From assembly GCF_027943255.1 (NCBI RefSeq), contig NC_072896.1:60220501-60284500 (forward strand): a stretch of DNA of 64,000 nt, given 5' to 3'. This stretch comes from Anastrepha obliqua (taxonomy: Eukaryota; Arthropoda; Insecta; Diptera; Tephritidae). The position numbers were made by a program, and so were the translations under genes. Below the pieces are notes generated by a model that made no database searches, had not been told where the DNA came from, and was given only the letters and a program-made list of their open reading frames with translations. Shown one piece after another: positions 42,946 through 54,193 of this stretch (the stretch's first letter is position 1; each line of letters begins with the position of its first letter).

Positions 42946-45136
42946 AAACAGCATGAATGAGGTTAAGTTTGTAAGCTGAAATTTATTTAAGAAATGAAAT
43001 TTATATGATCGCTTATAATTAGAAATCGAATAGGCATAATAAAGAAGAAAAATTACATCAATGTACTAGACGAAATCATGCAATCCAAGGAAAAGAAAGA
43101 AATTACCATTATCAGTAAAAAAATTATAACAATGAGCTCTAGATGAGACCCTTAATTTGATTTTATTTTCTTGCTCAAGATGCACGCCGGAGTACCTAGT
43201 ACCTACATCAAAAAATTTTCCCAGCGATATCTAGAAAGTATAATACTAATCATTGCTTCGTCGCACTTAAATTTCTTTGCTCAGATAAATATGATCTGAT
43301 CATATAATAATTATGTATATTAGGTATCCTGAATTTATTCTACAAACGCCACATAAAGATACCAATCAGATGAGAGAAGCTTATGAAAACTAAAAGCCAT
43401 TTCAGAAAACACGCGCTTCATTGAAATAAGTAAACATGTAAGTAAAATGTATATTAGTTTGATAATTTAGTAGGATGCAGATATAATTTTTAGGAATACC
43501 GTTAGGTGATCATAGACGAGACAATGAAAAACACCACCAGAGCTGGACTAGTAATTTGCTTCCAAGCCACGCCATAAAACATGTAAAAATACGACGATTG
43601 GAGTGCCCATGACAAGCTAATACGAATTAGCGATAATGCTTAGTGGAAAGGTTTTCCGATTAGACACTTAAGGTTAGATAACCAAAACCAATATGGTCAT
43701 GAACGTGGTGGAAGCCAAGTTCAGGATTGATTAACTGGCGCAAATGACGAAAATTGGCGCAAAAGAGTGAGGCAACTGACGAAATTTTCAGCTGTCGGCT
43801 CAAAGCGACACAGGCGCATAAGAGGACGTGTGGGCTTTCCTTGTAGGGTTTCCATAACACCACACTAAATGTTGATCACCGTTAATAGCGAAACGTTCAA
43901 CCCAGCTACGAAAATTCCGATACTATGATTGTTTCCTGATAACGATAGGAAATGGTTTTCACATGTCTAAAGCTTACAATTCTGTAAGTAAAAACTTAAA
44001 AGTTGTTTGCCTTTCCCTTTTTTACTCCTATTACTGTAATTTGAGCTAGATTTAGCCACTGTGATTTACATTATCTATCCCAGGAAAACACCTGATTTGG
44101 GAGAGGAGACGCTATACAACAGAACTGTTCTATAATATAATAGGCGCCTTCGGTTCGTCACTTGTCTGCTCGCTATCTCTGGGCTCTGCTAGCGAGTATG
44201 GTAATATCTCATAAAACTGTTAATCCTAATTGTTTTCAATGCTGCCTTCTCTCTTTTCTGATATTTGACAAGTTTCATTACACCGCGTTCATACGGGAAA
44301 ACTTTTATTGGTTCATCTTTGCGAATTCTCTTTTGATGTTCTCGTCGTATTTACGCACCTTGCAGTTATTAGTTTTTAGTCAGTACAGTCAACAACAACA
44401 TTGAGAATAAAGAAACAGAAAGGGTGGTCACAGAGCATGAGCATCACAAGTAACGAGTTGAAGCAACAAATGTTTCCATGCATGAACGCGGTCTTAGCTA
44501 ATACGAGTTCTCTTAAGTGCTTCCAGGCAAATGTACTTTTTGGCGGCCCTTTTCCAACGCTACCAACATATGCATCTTTATATCAGTTGCTTTGTTTATT
44601 CGCCACTTGCGATTAGATTCAAAAGAGGTTAGGTGCAGTGGAAAAATATATCATAATTGCCACATTTTGCAGGAATATTAAACTTGAAATCCATTCTTAC
44701 TTTGGTTTGGTGACTGCATATTTTAGATAGTGTTAGTAAAAATTATAAAGGTTTCATTAGAAAATAAAATTTTAAATTTTTTTGCTGATATCAGTATACT
44801 CTAAACTACTTTTTAAGGTACATACATTTTTGAATTACAATTATGGCTCAAAACATTTATCTGTCCTGTACTGAATACAATTTACGAACTATAAGTATAA
44901 ATTTAGTTTTCCATTTTGGTTTTACGAGTATACCTAATCAATTCAGCAAATTTGATTTAAGTTTACCATGCGTTAAATAGCTAACTGTTTTTACATTTTT
45001 TTTTTGTTTTATTTAAGCTTTTTCTTTGGTCTTTTTATGTATGCATTTAAATATATACTTATATAGGTATATTTAGCTACTTGTATAAGCATTTTGACTT
45101 GTATTTTTACTTTCACTATGAAAATTGGTCCTTTGG
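42946..45136. other. no gene; includes distal bruno 3' flank
   Basis: No supported coding region. The last part could be bruno 3'UTR if a more distal poly(A) site is used (another TTTATT, i.e. AATAAA on the minus strand, at 45008-45013). Confidence 0.35.
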
Positions 45137-45142
45137 TTTATT
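45137..45142 (-). terminator. candidate bruno poly(A) signal
   Basis: AATAAA on the minus strand, about 80 bases after the bruno stop codon. It is the nearest canonical signal; CELF-family 3'UTRs are often longer, so it may not be the main one. Confidence 0.35.
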
Positions 45143-45222
45143 TCTTTTTAGGGGCTACTATCTTTTTTCTTGTCTTCATCCAAATGACGACCAAAATAAT
45201 CGAGGGCGACTTAATTGGCTGT

Positions 45223-45494
45223 TCAATATGGCTTTGCTGCATCTTTTGAGCGCTTAAGTTGCACTTTTAAGCGTTTGGTGCCGATCTGGAAACCATGCAT
45301 TGCTTGAATGGCTGCGTTCGCCGAATGGGGATTATCGTAGGAGACGAAACCGAAGCATTTGGACAGATTGGTTTGTTTGTCGATGAACACTTTTGCAGAA
45401 AGCACATTCCCGAATGGTAAAAATGTGGATGCGAGATCAGTGTCGGTAAATTCCTGAGGTAGATGATAGATGAAGAGATTGCTACCTTCCGGTC
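45223..45494 (-). CDS. bruno/CELF-family RNA-binding protein, last exon (RRM3)
   Basis: This exon encodes nearly the whole third RNA-recognition motif. Numbering from the first visible exon, residues 343-432: [20 protein letters not shown], then [20 protein letters not shown], to [10 protein letters not shown] and TGA. RNP2 is LFIYHL (349-354) and RNP1 KCFGFVSY (388-395), with the aromatic residues that stack on RNA bases. These sequences are hallmarks of CELF/Bruno proteins, which bind U- and G-rich elements in mRNAs to control translation, splicing and decay. The acceptor is TTTTTAAG|GA; the codon split with the preceding exon restores Gly. Which paralogue (bruno 1/arrest, 2 or 3) cannot be settled from this, so no symbol is given. 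Confidence 0.95.
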
Positions 45495-45714
45495 CTTAAA
45501 AAGAAAAATAGACTTTAATGAATGCACGAGTTTTTGAATGTAAATATGTAGAGAAATTGTTATTTTTACAATTCACAACCAATTATGGCGCATGTTTTGT
45601 ATTTTACCAACTGTTCTTTGACAAAAAAAAGGAACAGAAACACGTAGAATTTATGTGAGCTTAAAATTCAATTTGCCATGGATGTCTAATGCCAAATGGG
45701 TCGTTAGTCCTCAC
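45495..45714 (-). other. bruno intron (220 nt)
   Basis: Donor G|GTGAGG, acceptor TTTTTAAG, phase 1 on both sides. No element seen inside. Confidence 0.85.
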
Positions 45715-45861
45715 CTTCAACTTGTTTTCCAGCAACTCCAGCTGCAGCGGCTTGTAGTGCTGTGGGGGTTAAGGGCGAAGCAGACGTTGGAAAAGCGGCA
45801 CCATTAATTAAGGGACTTAACGTTGAGGCATATGGCGAGGTAAGATGTTCTCCACCAGACC
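45715..45861 (-). CDS. bruno/CELF gene, linker exon before RRM3
   Basis: 147 nt encoding residues 294-342 of the visible protein: SGGEHLTSPYASTLSPLING, then PTSASPLTPTALQAAAAGVA and GKQVEG. It is an Ala/Ser/Thr/Pro-rich disordered linker of the kind that separates RRM2 from RRM3 in this family; GKQ(x)EGPEG just before RRM3 is typical. The acceptor TTTAG|GG and donor GAAG|GTGAGG keep the frame with both neighbours. The first two bases complete a codon begun in the previous exon (T|GG, Trp). In other flies this region is often alternatively spliced; the exon is symmetric (147 = 3 x 49), so skipping it would keep the frame. Confidence 0.9.
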
Positions 45862-47721
45862 CTAAAGTTTGGAAAAATAATAAAGTGTTATTAAAATTGT
45901 TTGCAATTCAATTTAAAATTTCTTATAACTCTATGACTGGAGACGGCGGGGATAATGTGGTTGAAACAAATGATTTTGTACTAAAAGTATTTATTTACTT
46001 AACATTCTTAAATACCTAAGGGGTTTCAGCGTCACACATAACCATGGGACTTTACATATATGACACACATACTTAGATACATATATGCACGTAAACACGA
46101 CATCAACCTAGCAAGGAAGTAATACTACGGCATGCAGGTGGTGTAGTCATATGGGAAGCATACCATATCTTTCTTGGTGGAAAGACACACTCCAGCTACG
46201 AGTTTTCATTTAAATTAACAATTTCGCAATACTTATTGTTAAATATTTGTTTGTGTATGTCTATGAGCGCATCAGTAGGAGTTTATGCAACTTTCATGCA
46301 ATTTTTAATATAATATTTTAGGCAGCAGGTGGAGAGCCTTTTGTGTTGGATATCAGAATTATTAACTCATTCATAGAAACACATACGTATGTATTATATA
46401 TACGTGCATGAGTGCATCAACGTGTGTGGGGTACAGGTTGTATGGTTGGCCCTGTGGAAGGGTTGGTTGGAATTTTGTAAATTGAGTTGCTTTTGCTTTT
46501 AATTAAAACACACAATATAATCATGTTGTCATGGCTCAAATGTATTCTTACATATACATATGTATATATTTACAACAACGTACATTTGTTATGAAATGTG
46601 GTAGCAATAGTTTGTGAAGCCTCCTTCATTCTAACCCATTTATTTACCTATTTTTTGCTTTAGTTTTTAGAAAATTTTACCTATAACGCTGTTGATTTTT
46701 TTGGTGAAGAAACTTTACTAAGTTGGGAATGAGTTTCGACTGAGTTATCTTGAGTTGATTTATGGCATACCGAAAAATAATTTATTATATAACACCTGTG
46801 AGGAGCGAGTTTTGCTAAGCCTACAATATTGAGAATACGAAATAAAATATACTACAGAATTAAACGAATACTAGTTACATTTTTAAATACATGTGTATAT
46901 TTTTCAATGGTATTTTAGTGTTGAAACACGATGTCTCCCTTAATGATTATGTCTCCCTCAATTATTGCGAACTCATTTTGAAGGAAGCAAGCCCACGTAT
47001 GTGCCAAAAATAGTCACTTTGTCAAATTTATTCTTCAAAAAGTGTTAAAAAACCCAATAGCATTGCATCCAGTCAATCAAATATTACGCAAAGCGCCATT
47101 TATTGGCCCGAAGAATGGATAAAAAATGGGCGGCATCTTCGACTTTAACTGTTCAATCAGCCGTTTGAAGTTTCTAGCCGGAAAAATAGTCCTAGCTGTT
47201 CGAAGCTCTCCGAGCACTGCACATATTTTTATTTAACGTTTTTAATTGCTTATGGCTCTCAACTCTTTTTCCCATTGCTAGAGGCGGCACAAACGACATA
47301 GGGGATTCCACAGCAGAATTATGCACGCTCATTTCATACGTATTCACACACTGGTCCAATCAATCGTTTTTGAGAAGCAAGCAAGTCCAATCAGTCGATT
47401 TTCAGCAAGGAAGTAATATGTCCAATGGTTGTGTTGACTTTTCCATATATCACCTCTGTCATATCCCTTATTACCTGAGCAATTCAGCTGATTCCTTCGA
47501 ATTCGCTGATTAATGGTTCGATGTTAGCTACACCGTTGCATTCTGTACATCGTGACGTATGTACAAGTATAAAGTAGTATGTAATACGTTGAATGTAGAG
47601 AATGACCGAACTTCGCCATCGACTTCAGCAAAAAAAAGCTGACTTTTTTCCGGACATTTCTCAATTTTTATTGCATCCGAAAAAATTCAAAACAGCTCTC
47701 GAGTTTAGAGCTTTCTCAAGC
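45862..47721 (-). other. bruno intron, 3' part
   Basis: Part of the 4,339-nt intron 45862-50200. TATA/TACATATG simple sequence near 46380-46570; no gene or recognisable element in this part. Confidence 0.6.
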
Positions 47722-48021
47722 GGGCGTTCACCCTTTTTGGGTGTTTAGCCGAGCTCCTACTCCTATTTGTGGTGTATGTCTTGATGTTGTTCCACAAATG
47801 GAGAGACCTACAGTTTCAAGCCGACTCCGAACGGCAGATATTTTTATGAGGAGCTTTTCATGGCAGAAATACACTCGGAGGCTTGCCATTGCCTGCCGAG
47901 GGGCGACCGTTATTAGAAAAATGTTTTTCTTAATTTGTGGTGTTTCACCGAGATTCGAACCATCGTTCTCTCTGGGAATTCACGGTAATCACGCACCCAC
48001 CCATTCGGCTACGGCGGCCAC
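47722..48021 (-). mobile_element. tRNA-derived SINE, copy 8 (full length, 300 bp)
   Basis: The best complete copy. Minus strand from 48021: GGCCGCCGTAGCCGAATGG (A-box-like word at 48001-48011), then GGTTCGAATCTC (perfect B-box core, complement at 47950-47961). Next come GTGAAACACC, the body, and the tail ending in GGGTGAACGCCCGC. Same strand as bruno, inside its intron. It touches a maT element at 48022; no target duplication is evident. Confidence 0.9.
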
Positions 48022-48024
48022 CGG

Positions 48025-48752
48025 TCAAGATCAAGGCTTATAAGTTCCAAAAAGCACACGATCTTTCACCCCAGCAAAAAAAAGTTCGGTGCGAACGAGC
48101 AAAGGAGTGGTTGCGCTTGCACGAACGTGGCGAATTTCCTAACATTGTGATTTCTGAAGAAACAACTTTCCCAATTGAGCAGTTCATAAACACTCAAAAC
48201 GATCGTGTTTACTTGACCGAACGCTCATACGAGAATTTGAGCATACGTATGTCCACTCGAAGCAATTTCCCATCGTAAGTAATGGTTTGGGCCGCAGTGA
48301 CCGCTGATAGACGCTCTCCAATCGTTTTTATCGAGCCTGGTGTCAAAGTGAATGTGACTTATTATCGGGAAAATGTTTTAGAAGCTGCTTTAGAGCCGTG
48401 GGCACGCAAACATATCGGTCGTAGGCCATGGACGTTCCAACAGGACTCGGCACCGTCTTATAAAGCTCGTGTGAATCAAGAATGGTTAAAAAATCATGTT
48501 CCACACTTCATTTCGTCCACACAATGGCTTTCGAATTCGCCAGACGCAAATCCGATGGACTATTCCATCTGGTCTATTTTGGAGCGCAAGGTGAGGACTA
48601 AAAAATATGTCAGTATGGATGCGCTGAAAAAAGCGATTACACAAGAATGGGCCAAAATACCTCAAGATCACATTCGTGCAGCATGCAAATAATTTTTTTA
48701 CCGTTTGAAGGCTATAGTCAAGGCAAAAGGTGGTCATATCGAGCTAAAGTGA
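48025..48752 (-). other. bruno intron segment occupied by a maT element
   Basis: This part of the bruno intron is covered by a maT-type transposase remnant on the plus strand, i.e. opposite to bruno; see the next entry. Confidence 0.7.
48025..48752 (+). pseudogene. maT-type (DD37D) transposase, catalytic part
   Basis: One frame runs from 48025 to TGA 48750-48752 with two in-frame stops: TAA at 48276 (after RSNFPS) and TAA at 48690 (after RAACK). It reads KKVRCERAKEWLRLHERGEF, NQDRVYLTERSYENL-like sequence (about 48195-48240), then VMVWAAVTADRRSPIVFIEP, RPWTFQQDSAPSYKARVNQE and NSPDANPMDYSIWSILERKV, and ends KAIVKAKGGHIELK. Between QQD and MDY I count 37 residues, the DD37D spacing of maT elements. 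The first catalytic Asp is lost (ISEETTF where SDEKTF is expected). The N-terminus is missing where the SINE abuts. Confidence 0.85.
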
Positions 48753-48988
48753 ATATACCTATGTTAAAATATTAATCATGTTTGAACAATTTTGTTTGGT
48801 GCGGATGGTGGTGGTGGTGTGGATACTGAAAATTCCCATTTTTTGTTAAAAAAATACCCAATTCATTTTTCTTTCTGAGTGACATTGTTGACGAATGTTA
48901 TAAAAAAGTCAACATTTTGATAGCATTCTCACGAGAAAGAGAGTTTCGCATTTAATCATCTATGCCGCTTGTAAGGTGAGCTGTTAAG

Positions 48989-49228
48989 TAATATATAATT
49001 GGCACGTATACCTTTTTGGGTGTTTGGCCGAGCTCCTCCTTTTATTTGTGGCGTGCTTCTTAATGTTGTTTCACAAATGGAGGGACCTACAGTTTCGAAC
49101 GGCAAATATTTATTATGAGGAGCTTTATCATGGCAAAAATACACTCGAAGGTTTGCCATTGCCTGCCGAGGGGCGACCGCTATTAGAAAAAACTTTGTCT
49201 TTATTTTGGTCTTTCACCGAGATTCTAA
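48989..49228 (-). mobile_element. tRNA-derived SINE, copy 9, with target duplication
   Basis: It runs from the family tail (AATTGGCACGTATACC, TGTTTGGCCGAGCTCC) through the body to CTTTCACCGAGATTC, where it stops within the B-box region. GAGCTGTTAAG (48978-48988) and GAGCTGTAAG (49229-49238) flank it as an imperfect target duplication, so the truncated 5' end is original. Same strand as bruno. Confidence 0.85.
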
Positions 49229-50200
49229 GAGCTGTAAGAGTAAGCTATTGTTTTTTATAATAGTGTAAAATTATCCAATTGTGAGTATTAAATATTTCCT
49301 GCATTTCCACATGTAAAAATAGTTTTTTTGTTATTTTTACAATATGTATCCGTTAAAATTATGCTATCACTTGAAGGTAATGTGATTGAAACTTTTTTAC
49401 CTTATTTTATTTTTTTATTAAGAAAAATACTCGACTTTCAGAAAGTCAGCGCTGGTTTATTACTTGGGCTCTTGAAAATGCTCGGTTCGGCTCGGCTCAG
49501 CCTTAAAAATCGATGTTCGTTTGTTCCTTAGTTGAATGCTTGAAAACACCGGCCAAGGGTTTGGTTTCATGTTGATTTTATATTTACTAGGTTTCATATG
49601 ATTTTGATTTAGAATTTCAATAAACATGCTTTTGGCAATGAAATTTTAGGAAGTGTGACTGCTGATACATGCCACAGTGTGCATTGAAAATATAGATTCG
49701 AAATAAATGAAGCCAGATGAAGCAGTTTGCTGCTGCATTTCCAATTATGAATTCAGTTCTTGATGATTGCTCCATTCGATTTTCATTTCAACGGAGAAAC
49801 TCACTCCTTTTGGAACGCAATTTCTGAAAGACTATATTATGTAGGCAACCTATCTACAACGTACCTAAATGAAAGCACGTGACATGGGGTAGCTCGTGGG
49901 TGGCAGGAAATTGATGTATGTATGTATGCACGCACATTACAGTTTGAAAATTTAGTATTGAGGTATACCCGTCATTTAACATTTTAAGGCATGCAATGGA
50001 GCGAAACTAAATACTCGTATTATATGTGATTCAGTGTTAATGAATAAAGAAGTATATCAAATTCAAACAAAAATACATGCAGTGCATTACGTTAGAAATT
50101 AAATAATTCAATATAAGTATGTATATGTATGAGTATATGCAAATGCTATTTACTACATATCATATTTACTCCGTTGTAGTCAGAGGGTGGTAATACTTAC
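49229..50200 (-). other. bruno intron, 5' part
   Basis: AT-rich, with TATG simple repeats near 49915-49930 and 50120; no other element recognised. The donor is CTGT|GTAAGT at 50200. Confidence 0.6.
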
Positions 50201-50575
50201 ACAGCGTGGGTGTACTGGCTCCAGTCAGCTGTGTAGTCATGGTGAGTGGCGGCTGTAGTAGATGAGTCATGTGCACCTGCGCTTGCGAGGGTGTAAACGG
50301 CATGCCGTGTGTATGATGCTGCTGCTGTTGTTGGGCTTGCGCGATGACGTGACTGTGCGACTGAAGCGATTGCTGTGGTGAATAGTTGTGGGCACCCAGT
50401 GTTGCTAGCGTTACCAGGTTCTGCATCGAAATGGATCGAGCTGAGAGTAGTCCATTGCCAACAGCATTGCTGGGTTGGTTAGATGCATCAGCTGCACCGG
50501 TGGCTGTGTGGGTTGCGGCGGCTGCGGCCGATAGAGATGAGGTTGTGACACTGTGATCCGGTGGGAAATTTAGTC
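50201..50575 (-). CDS. bruno/CELF gene, His/Gln-rich linker exon
   Basis: 375 nt, residues 169-293: LNFPPDHSVTTSSLSAAAAA, LLSARSISMQNLVTLATLGA, then HNYSPQQSLQSHSHVIAQAQ, a run QQQQHHTH, and PSQAQVHMTHLLQPPLTMTT to TPTL. It is disordered, rich in Ser, Ala, Gln and His, and has no folded domain; this is the divergent linker of the family. The exon begins after AATATCAG and its first two bases complete Gly with the previous exon's last G, giving YLQGLNFPPDH across the junction. It ends CTGT|GTAAGT. An in-frame ATG 12 nt upstream of the acceptor is intronic and should not be taken as a start. Confidence 0.9.
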
Positions 50576-52019
50576 CTGATATTTCCATTTATGTTTTTGG
50601 TTTTCAAAGTATTGTATTTTGGATTTTGGATTTTTGTTTTTGTTTAAATTTGATTGTGGTTTTTATGATTTTGGTTTTGATTTAGGTTTTATACATGACC
50701 ACAGAGTCAATCATAGAGACATACCAAAAAATGTTCAACGAATATAAAAATAAACATAGAAGAAAACACACACCCAATTGGATTATTTACATTTACAAAA
50801 ATTATTCTTGCTAATTGCAGTTTAATTGTAAATTTCAAAAATATTCATAAAAACAAATACATATAAACTACATACAAAAGGTACTTGTAAAAATCATAAA
50901 TAAACTCAATCACTGTAGAAAAGTATAAATACGTGTACATACAGAAAAAAAAAACAGTAATAATGGAAAACATTCAAAAATTGAGAAAATTCAACAAAAA
51001 TGCGGTTAGGAAATAAACAATAACTCAAAGCTAGAAATTCTATACACAGAAAAAATGCATACTCGCGAATTAATTTACGCTCTCTGTGGATTATTGAGCT
51101 GCAGAGCTGGCCACGCTTAGCAATAAGTGAATCAAAGAAAGCTTTGTGAATGAATTAATTGATGTTATTATTGTATTAGAAAATTTTAATCAATTTGCGT
51201 TGTGTGAGATCAGGCCACAGTTAATAAAAAAAATACATATATGTTTGTACATATATACGAATTCGGGAATACTTGCATGCAGAATCTAAATTAAGACATA
51301 TGTACATATGTATGTACTTATATATGATTGTATAATGTATATGGTTTGAAGTAGCAATGAAAAAGAGTGAAGAAGTATGGTGGGTGATTGAGGGTGTAGA
51401 CAGACGGATGATAGGGGGTAAACATATCTGCCTCTCTACATTACATATGCACGTCTGTTTGTGTGGAAAATCATTACAAATCATACATAGGTAAAATCAT
51501 ATGCACACATACTTTTATGTTAACAAAGAGGCACGCCCAATTTCATTCTAATACGTAAGTTCTTCTCAACTTAATTGAAGCAATAACCGCTAACAACACT
51601 TACACACATACATATACACAAATAGTACGGGAAAATATATAATATTGTGGTCTTTGATGCTTGCATTCAATGATAAAGCGTTTTTCCAAAACTTAACTGT
51701 ACTAACAGCTGGGCTCAAGATTCCTGTGTTCACAAATTTTGAAATAATTACAATATTCAGGCTAATCCCAAAAAACAATATATATATTATTTATGCACAG
51801 ATGTACTAAGTCAGTTATACTCCTTTGTGTAGTAACATAACTGTTTATCGAACTAATGGATACTACCTTGCTATTTGCACTTTCATTATTTTTGGTTTGC
51901 TTTTAGACAACGAAACTACAGCCTTTCAAACCATCTGAAAATGCAGAATCTTAGGTAATTCTTCTCAAGGAATTACTAACTTACGCTTCGCTTGTGTTTA
52001 ATAGTCACATATTAATATA
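50576..52019 (-). other. bruno intron, 3' part
   Basis: Part of the 7,676-nt intron 50576-58251. It holds TACATATG simple repeats near 51235-51330 and nothing else recognised. The region before the acceptor is purine/T mixed rather than a strong pyrimidine tract. Confidence 0.6.
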
Positions 52020-52230
52020 CCGGGTGGGCCGTATAATGGTTTCATCATTCATTTTCACTTCCTGAGGATACATTGGCTCCTTGGCGAAAAAGTACAGGTT
52101 TCCCGATTCCCTGATACGGCAGTTCTTCTTGTTAACATAGCAGCCGAGATGGAAATGCGTGTCTATACGGACCACTTTCTATATCTATCCTCAAATATGT
52201 TTCTGCATCCATTTGATATGGCTGCCAGGA
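52020..52230 (-). pseudogene. DD41D-type mariner scrap
   Basis: The left end is CGGGTGGGCCGTATAATGG, a mariner-like terminus. The minus strand from about 52160 reads FHLGCYVNKKNCRIRES and EPMYPQEVK, matching AHFWLNGYVNKQNCRIWSE...PLHPQKV of the 32-kb copy. Both terminus and coding piece face the same way, but the middle and C-terminus are deleted. Confidence 0.6.
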
Positions 52231-52389
52231 CATAGTGACGTACCGTAGTCACAATTGTAAGGCAGAGAAATTAGAAAGAGAGAGGGTACTACCACTCGCC
52301 TGCCTCTTGGTATGGAGATTGTAGGTATACCCCTCTCAACCTACAAACTGCGTGGTACAGGTAGCGTTATCAGTTCAGCCAACACGAGA

Positions 52390-52840
52390 TGATTTGATCG
52401 TCTGACATGTAACGTTACAAAAAGAATCTGGGCAAAATGGGACGTCAGGCGCTCAAAGGCGTTACTTAATCGGTCAAGGAAAAACGTCTCTATGCTAGTT
52501 GCATTGATCATAGGTCACTGTCTCCTAAGTCGACATAATCAAACATTGAACGTACCTCATTTCGACTATTGCGGAAGCTGCAAGAATGAGGAGGAGGAAG
52601 AGTCGGTCAGGCATCTTCTCGGTTACATGCCACTAGGTTGAGATACTTCGGCTCATCGTTATTGAATGATACTGATGAAGATATGTATATAAGTGTCAGC
52701 TAGATCAATGGGTTTGCACTTAAAACAAAATGGTTTAACGAGGAGTAACAGGTAAACTGCTACTGTGGTATCACAATGTCTCAGAAACGGTTTGACTGAG
52801 TTGGCTTAAATACAGACTGCCATTTCTACCTACCTACAAG
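52390..52840 (+). pseudogene. LINE ORF2 C-terminus, second copy
   Basis: It reads RIWAKWDVRRSKALLNRSRK, then MLVALIIGHCLLSRHNQTLN, then VPHFDYCGSCKNEEEEESVR and HLLGYMPLG, parallel to the copy at 36.8 kb. After a frameshift come a 3'UTR with TGTGGTATCACAATG and a CTACCTACC tail. More decayed than the other copy and on the strand opposite to bruno. Confidence 0.75.
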
Positions 52841-53366
52841 TTGATGGAGGCTATTTTTCAGTGTTTGACTCGCGCATGCTTTGCACTATAATGCTTGTAG
52901 CAAGTTTGAAAAGAGAAATGGGTACAGTACTCCTAAACTTTTATTTCATGCTTCGCACTCTTCGCCTACATATTTGCAAAAACATTTAGCAAATTCGGTA
53001 TAGTATTAAGTAATTTAAATTATTGTATATGCAAAGTCTAAAGCATTATATAATTTTATATTTGTATATGCAACGGTAGACAAGTGCAACAATCACTATT
53101 TTGGCATAAATTACACAAAAAGTACAAAGGAAACCAAAATGCAATAACGATTAAGTTTTGCGATTACGTACTGATTTTCTGAAGCTGTTGTCTGACGCTA
53201 AGTTCTCTTTTAATCAAAAGTGTAATCTATCTATCTCTTTTAAACTCAGTCCATAATAAATGTTTGGCAAAAAAATTTAAAATTATAATAAAACAGTTCA
53301 CAATCAACTGTAAATACCCTCCATGGAATTTGCGAAGCACCTTGACACTACAACAGCTAAATATCC

Positions 53367-54170
53367 AGGGTGATCCATGTAGTGTTTTTTTAATTACATG
53401 CTACTGTGACAGAAATAACCTGGAAATCTTGACAGAGAGTCAGTATCATATATCAATATAAATATTGCAAACTTATTGACTTCGTACCCCAAATAAATGA
53501 CTTATTGAAAGGAAGTAAAAATCGTATTTTTTGACGACAACAATATTCAACTCGCGGCAGTGCCGGCACCTGAGGATTGTTAAACTCACACGAGATCGTC
53601 GGAAAGCCAACGCATATTCAGAGGGTGGCGATTTGGGGCGGTTTTTAGCGTGATGGTGTCACTGGTTTTATTTTCTTTGAAAATGCACTGCAGAGGTATA
53701 AAAAACGAATTTTTATGACCTAAAATAAAAGACATGGAGTTGGACTATCTTTGGTTTCAGCAGGATGTACCGCTTTGCCATACCGCCCATGCCACATTCA
53801 ATCTTTTGCGCGCCACGTTCGGTAATCGTATTATAAGCCGTTTCGGCGTTGTCATTTGGGCATCTCTGGGTTCGATTTGACGCTGTTAGACTTTTTTGTG
53901 AGGCGCTGTAAAGGACCGATGGTATGTAAGTAATCCAATAAACAGGCGTTTAAGGCGAGAGATGGAGCCATTCGTGAGATAGAGCCGGAAACCGCCACGA
54001 AGGTTTTGGAAAACTGGAGTAATAGAAAGCGCAACTGCAAAGCCAGCCGATCTAGCCAGATGAATGAAATCGTACTTCATAAATAATGCAAATGGTTGCT
54101 CTACCACAAAAAATTTACTTTTGTTAATGTTTTTGAATTTTTAAAAATAAAAAACTATATGGACCACCCT
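53367..54170 (+). mobile_element. DD41D-type mariner, heavily decayed
   Basis: Ends AGGGTGATCCATGTAGTG (53367) and, read inward on the other strand, AGGGTGGTCCATATAG (about 54170). Inside, shifting frames give MELDYLWFQQDVPLCHTAHA (second Asp), TFGNRIISRFGVV, FDLTLLDFFV-like sequence with the third Asp (about 53870) and RSSQMNEIVLHK at the end. The N-terminal half is absent. Many indels, so it is old. Confidence 0.75.
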
Positions 54171-54193
54171 CTATACTTAATTAGCACACACTA

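Noticed and set aside
50576..50588. ATG at 50586-50588 as an alternative bruno start
   Set aside because: It lies in the intron just upstream of a working acceptor. Using the acceptor joins perfectly in frame with the previous exon.
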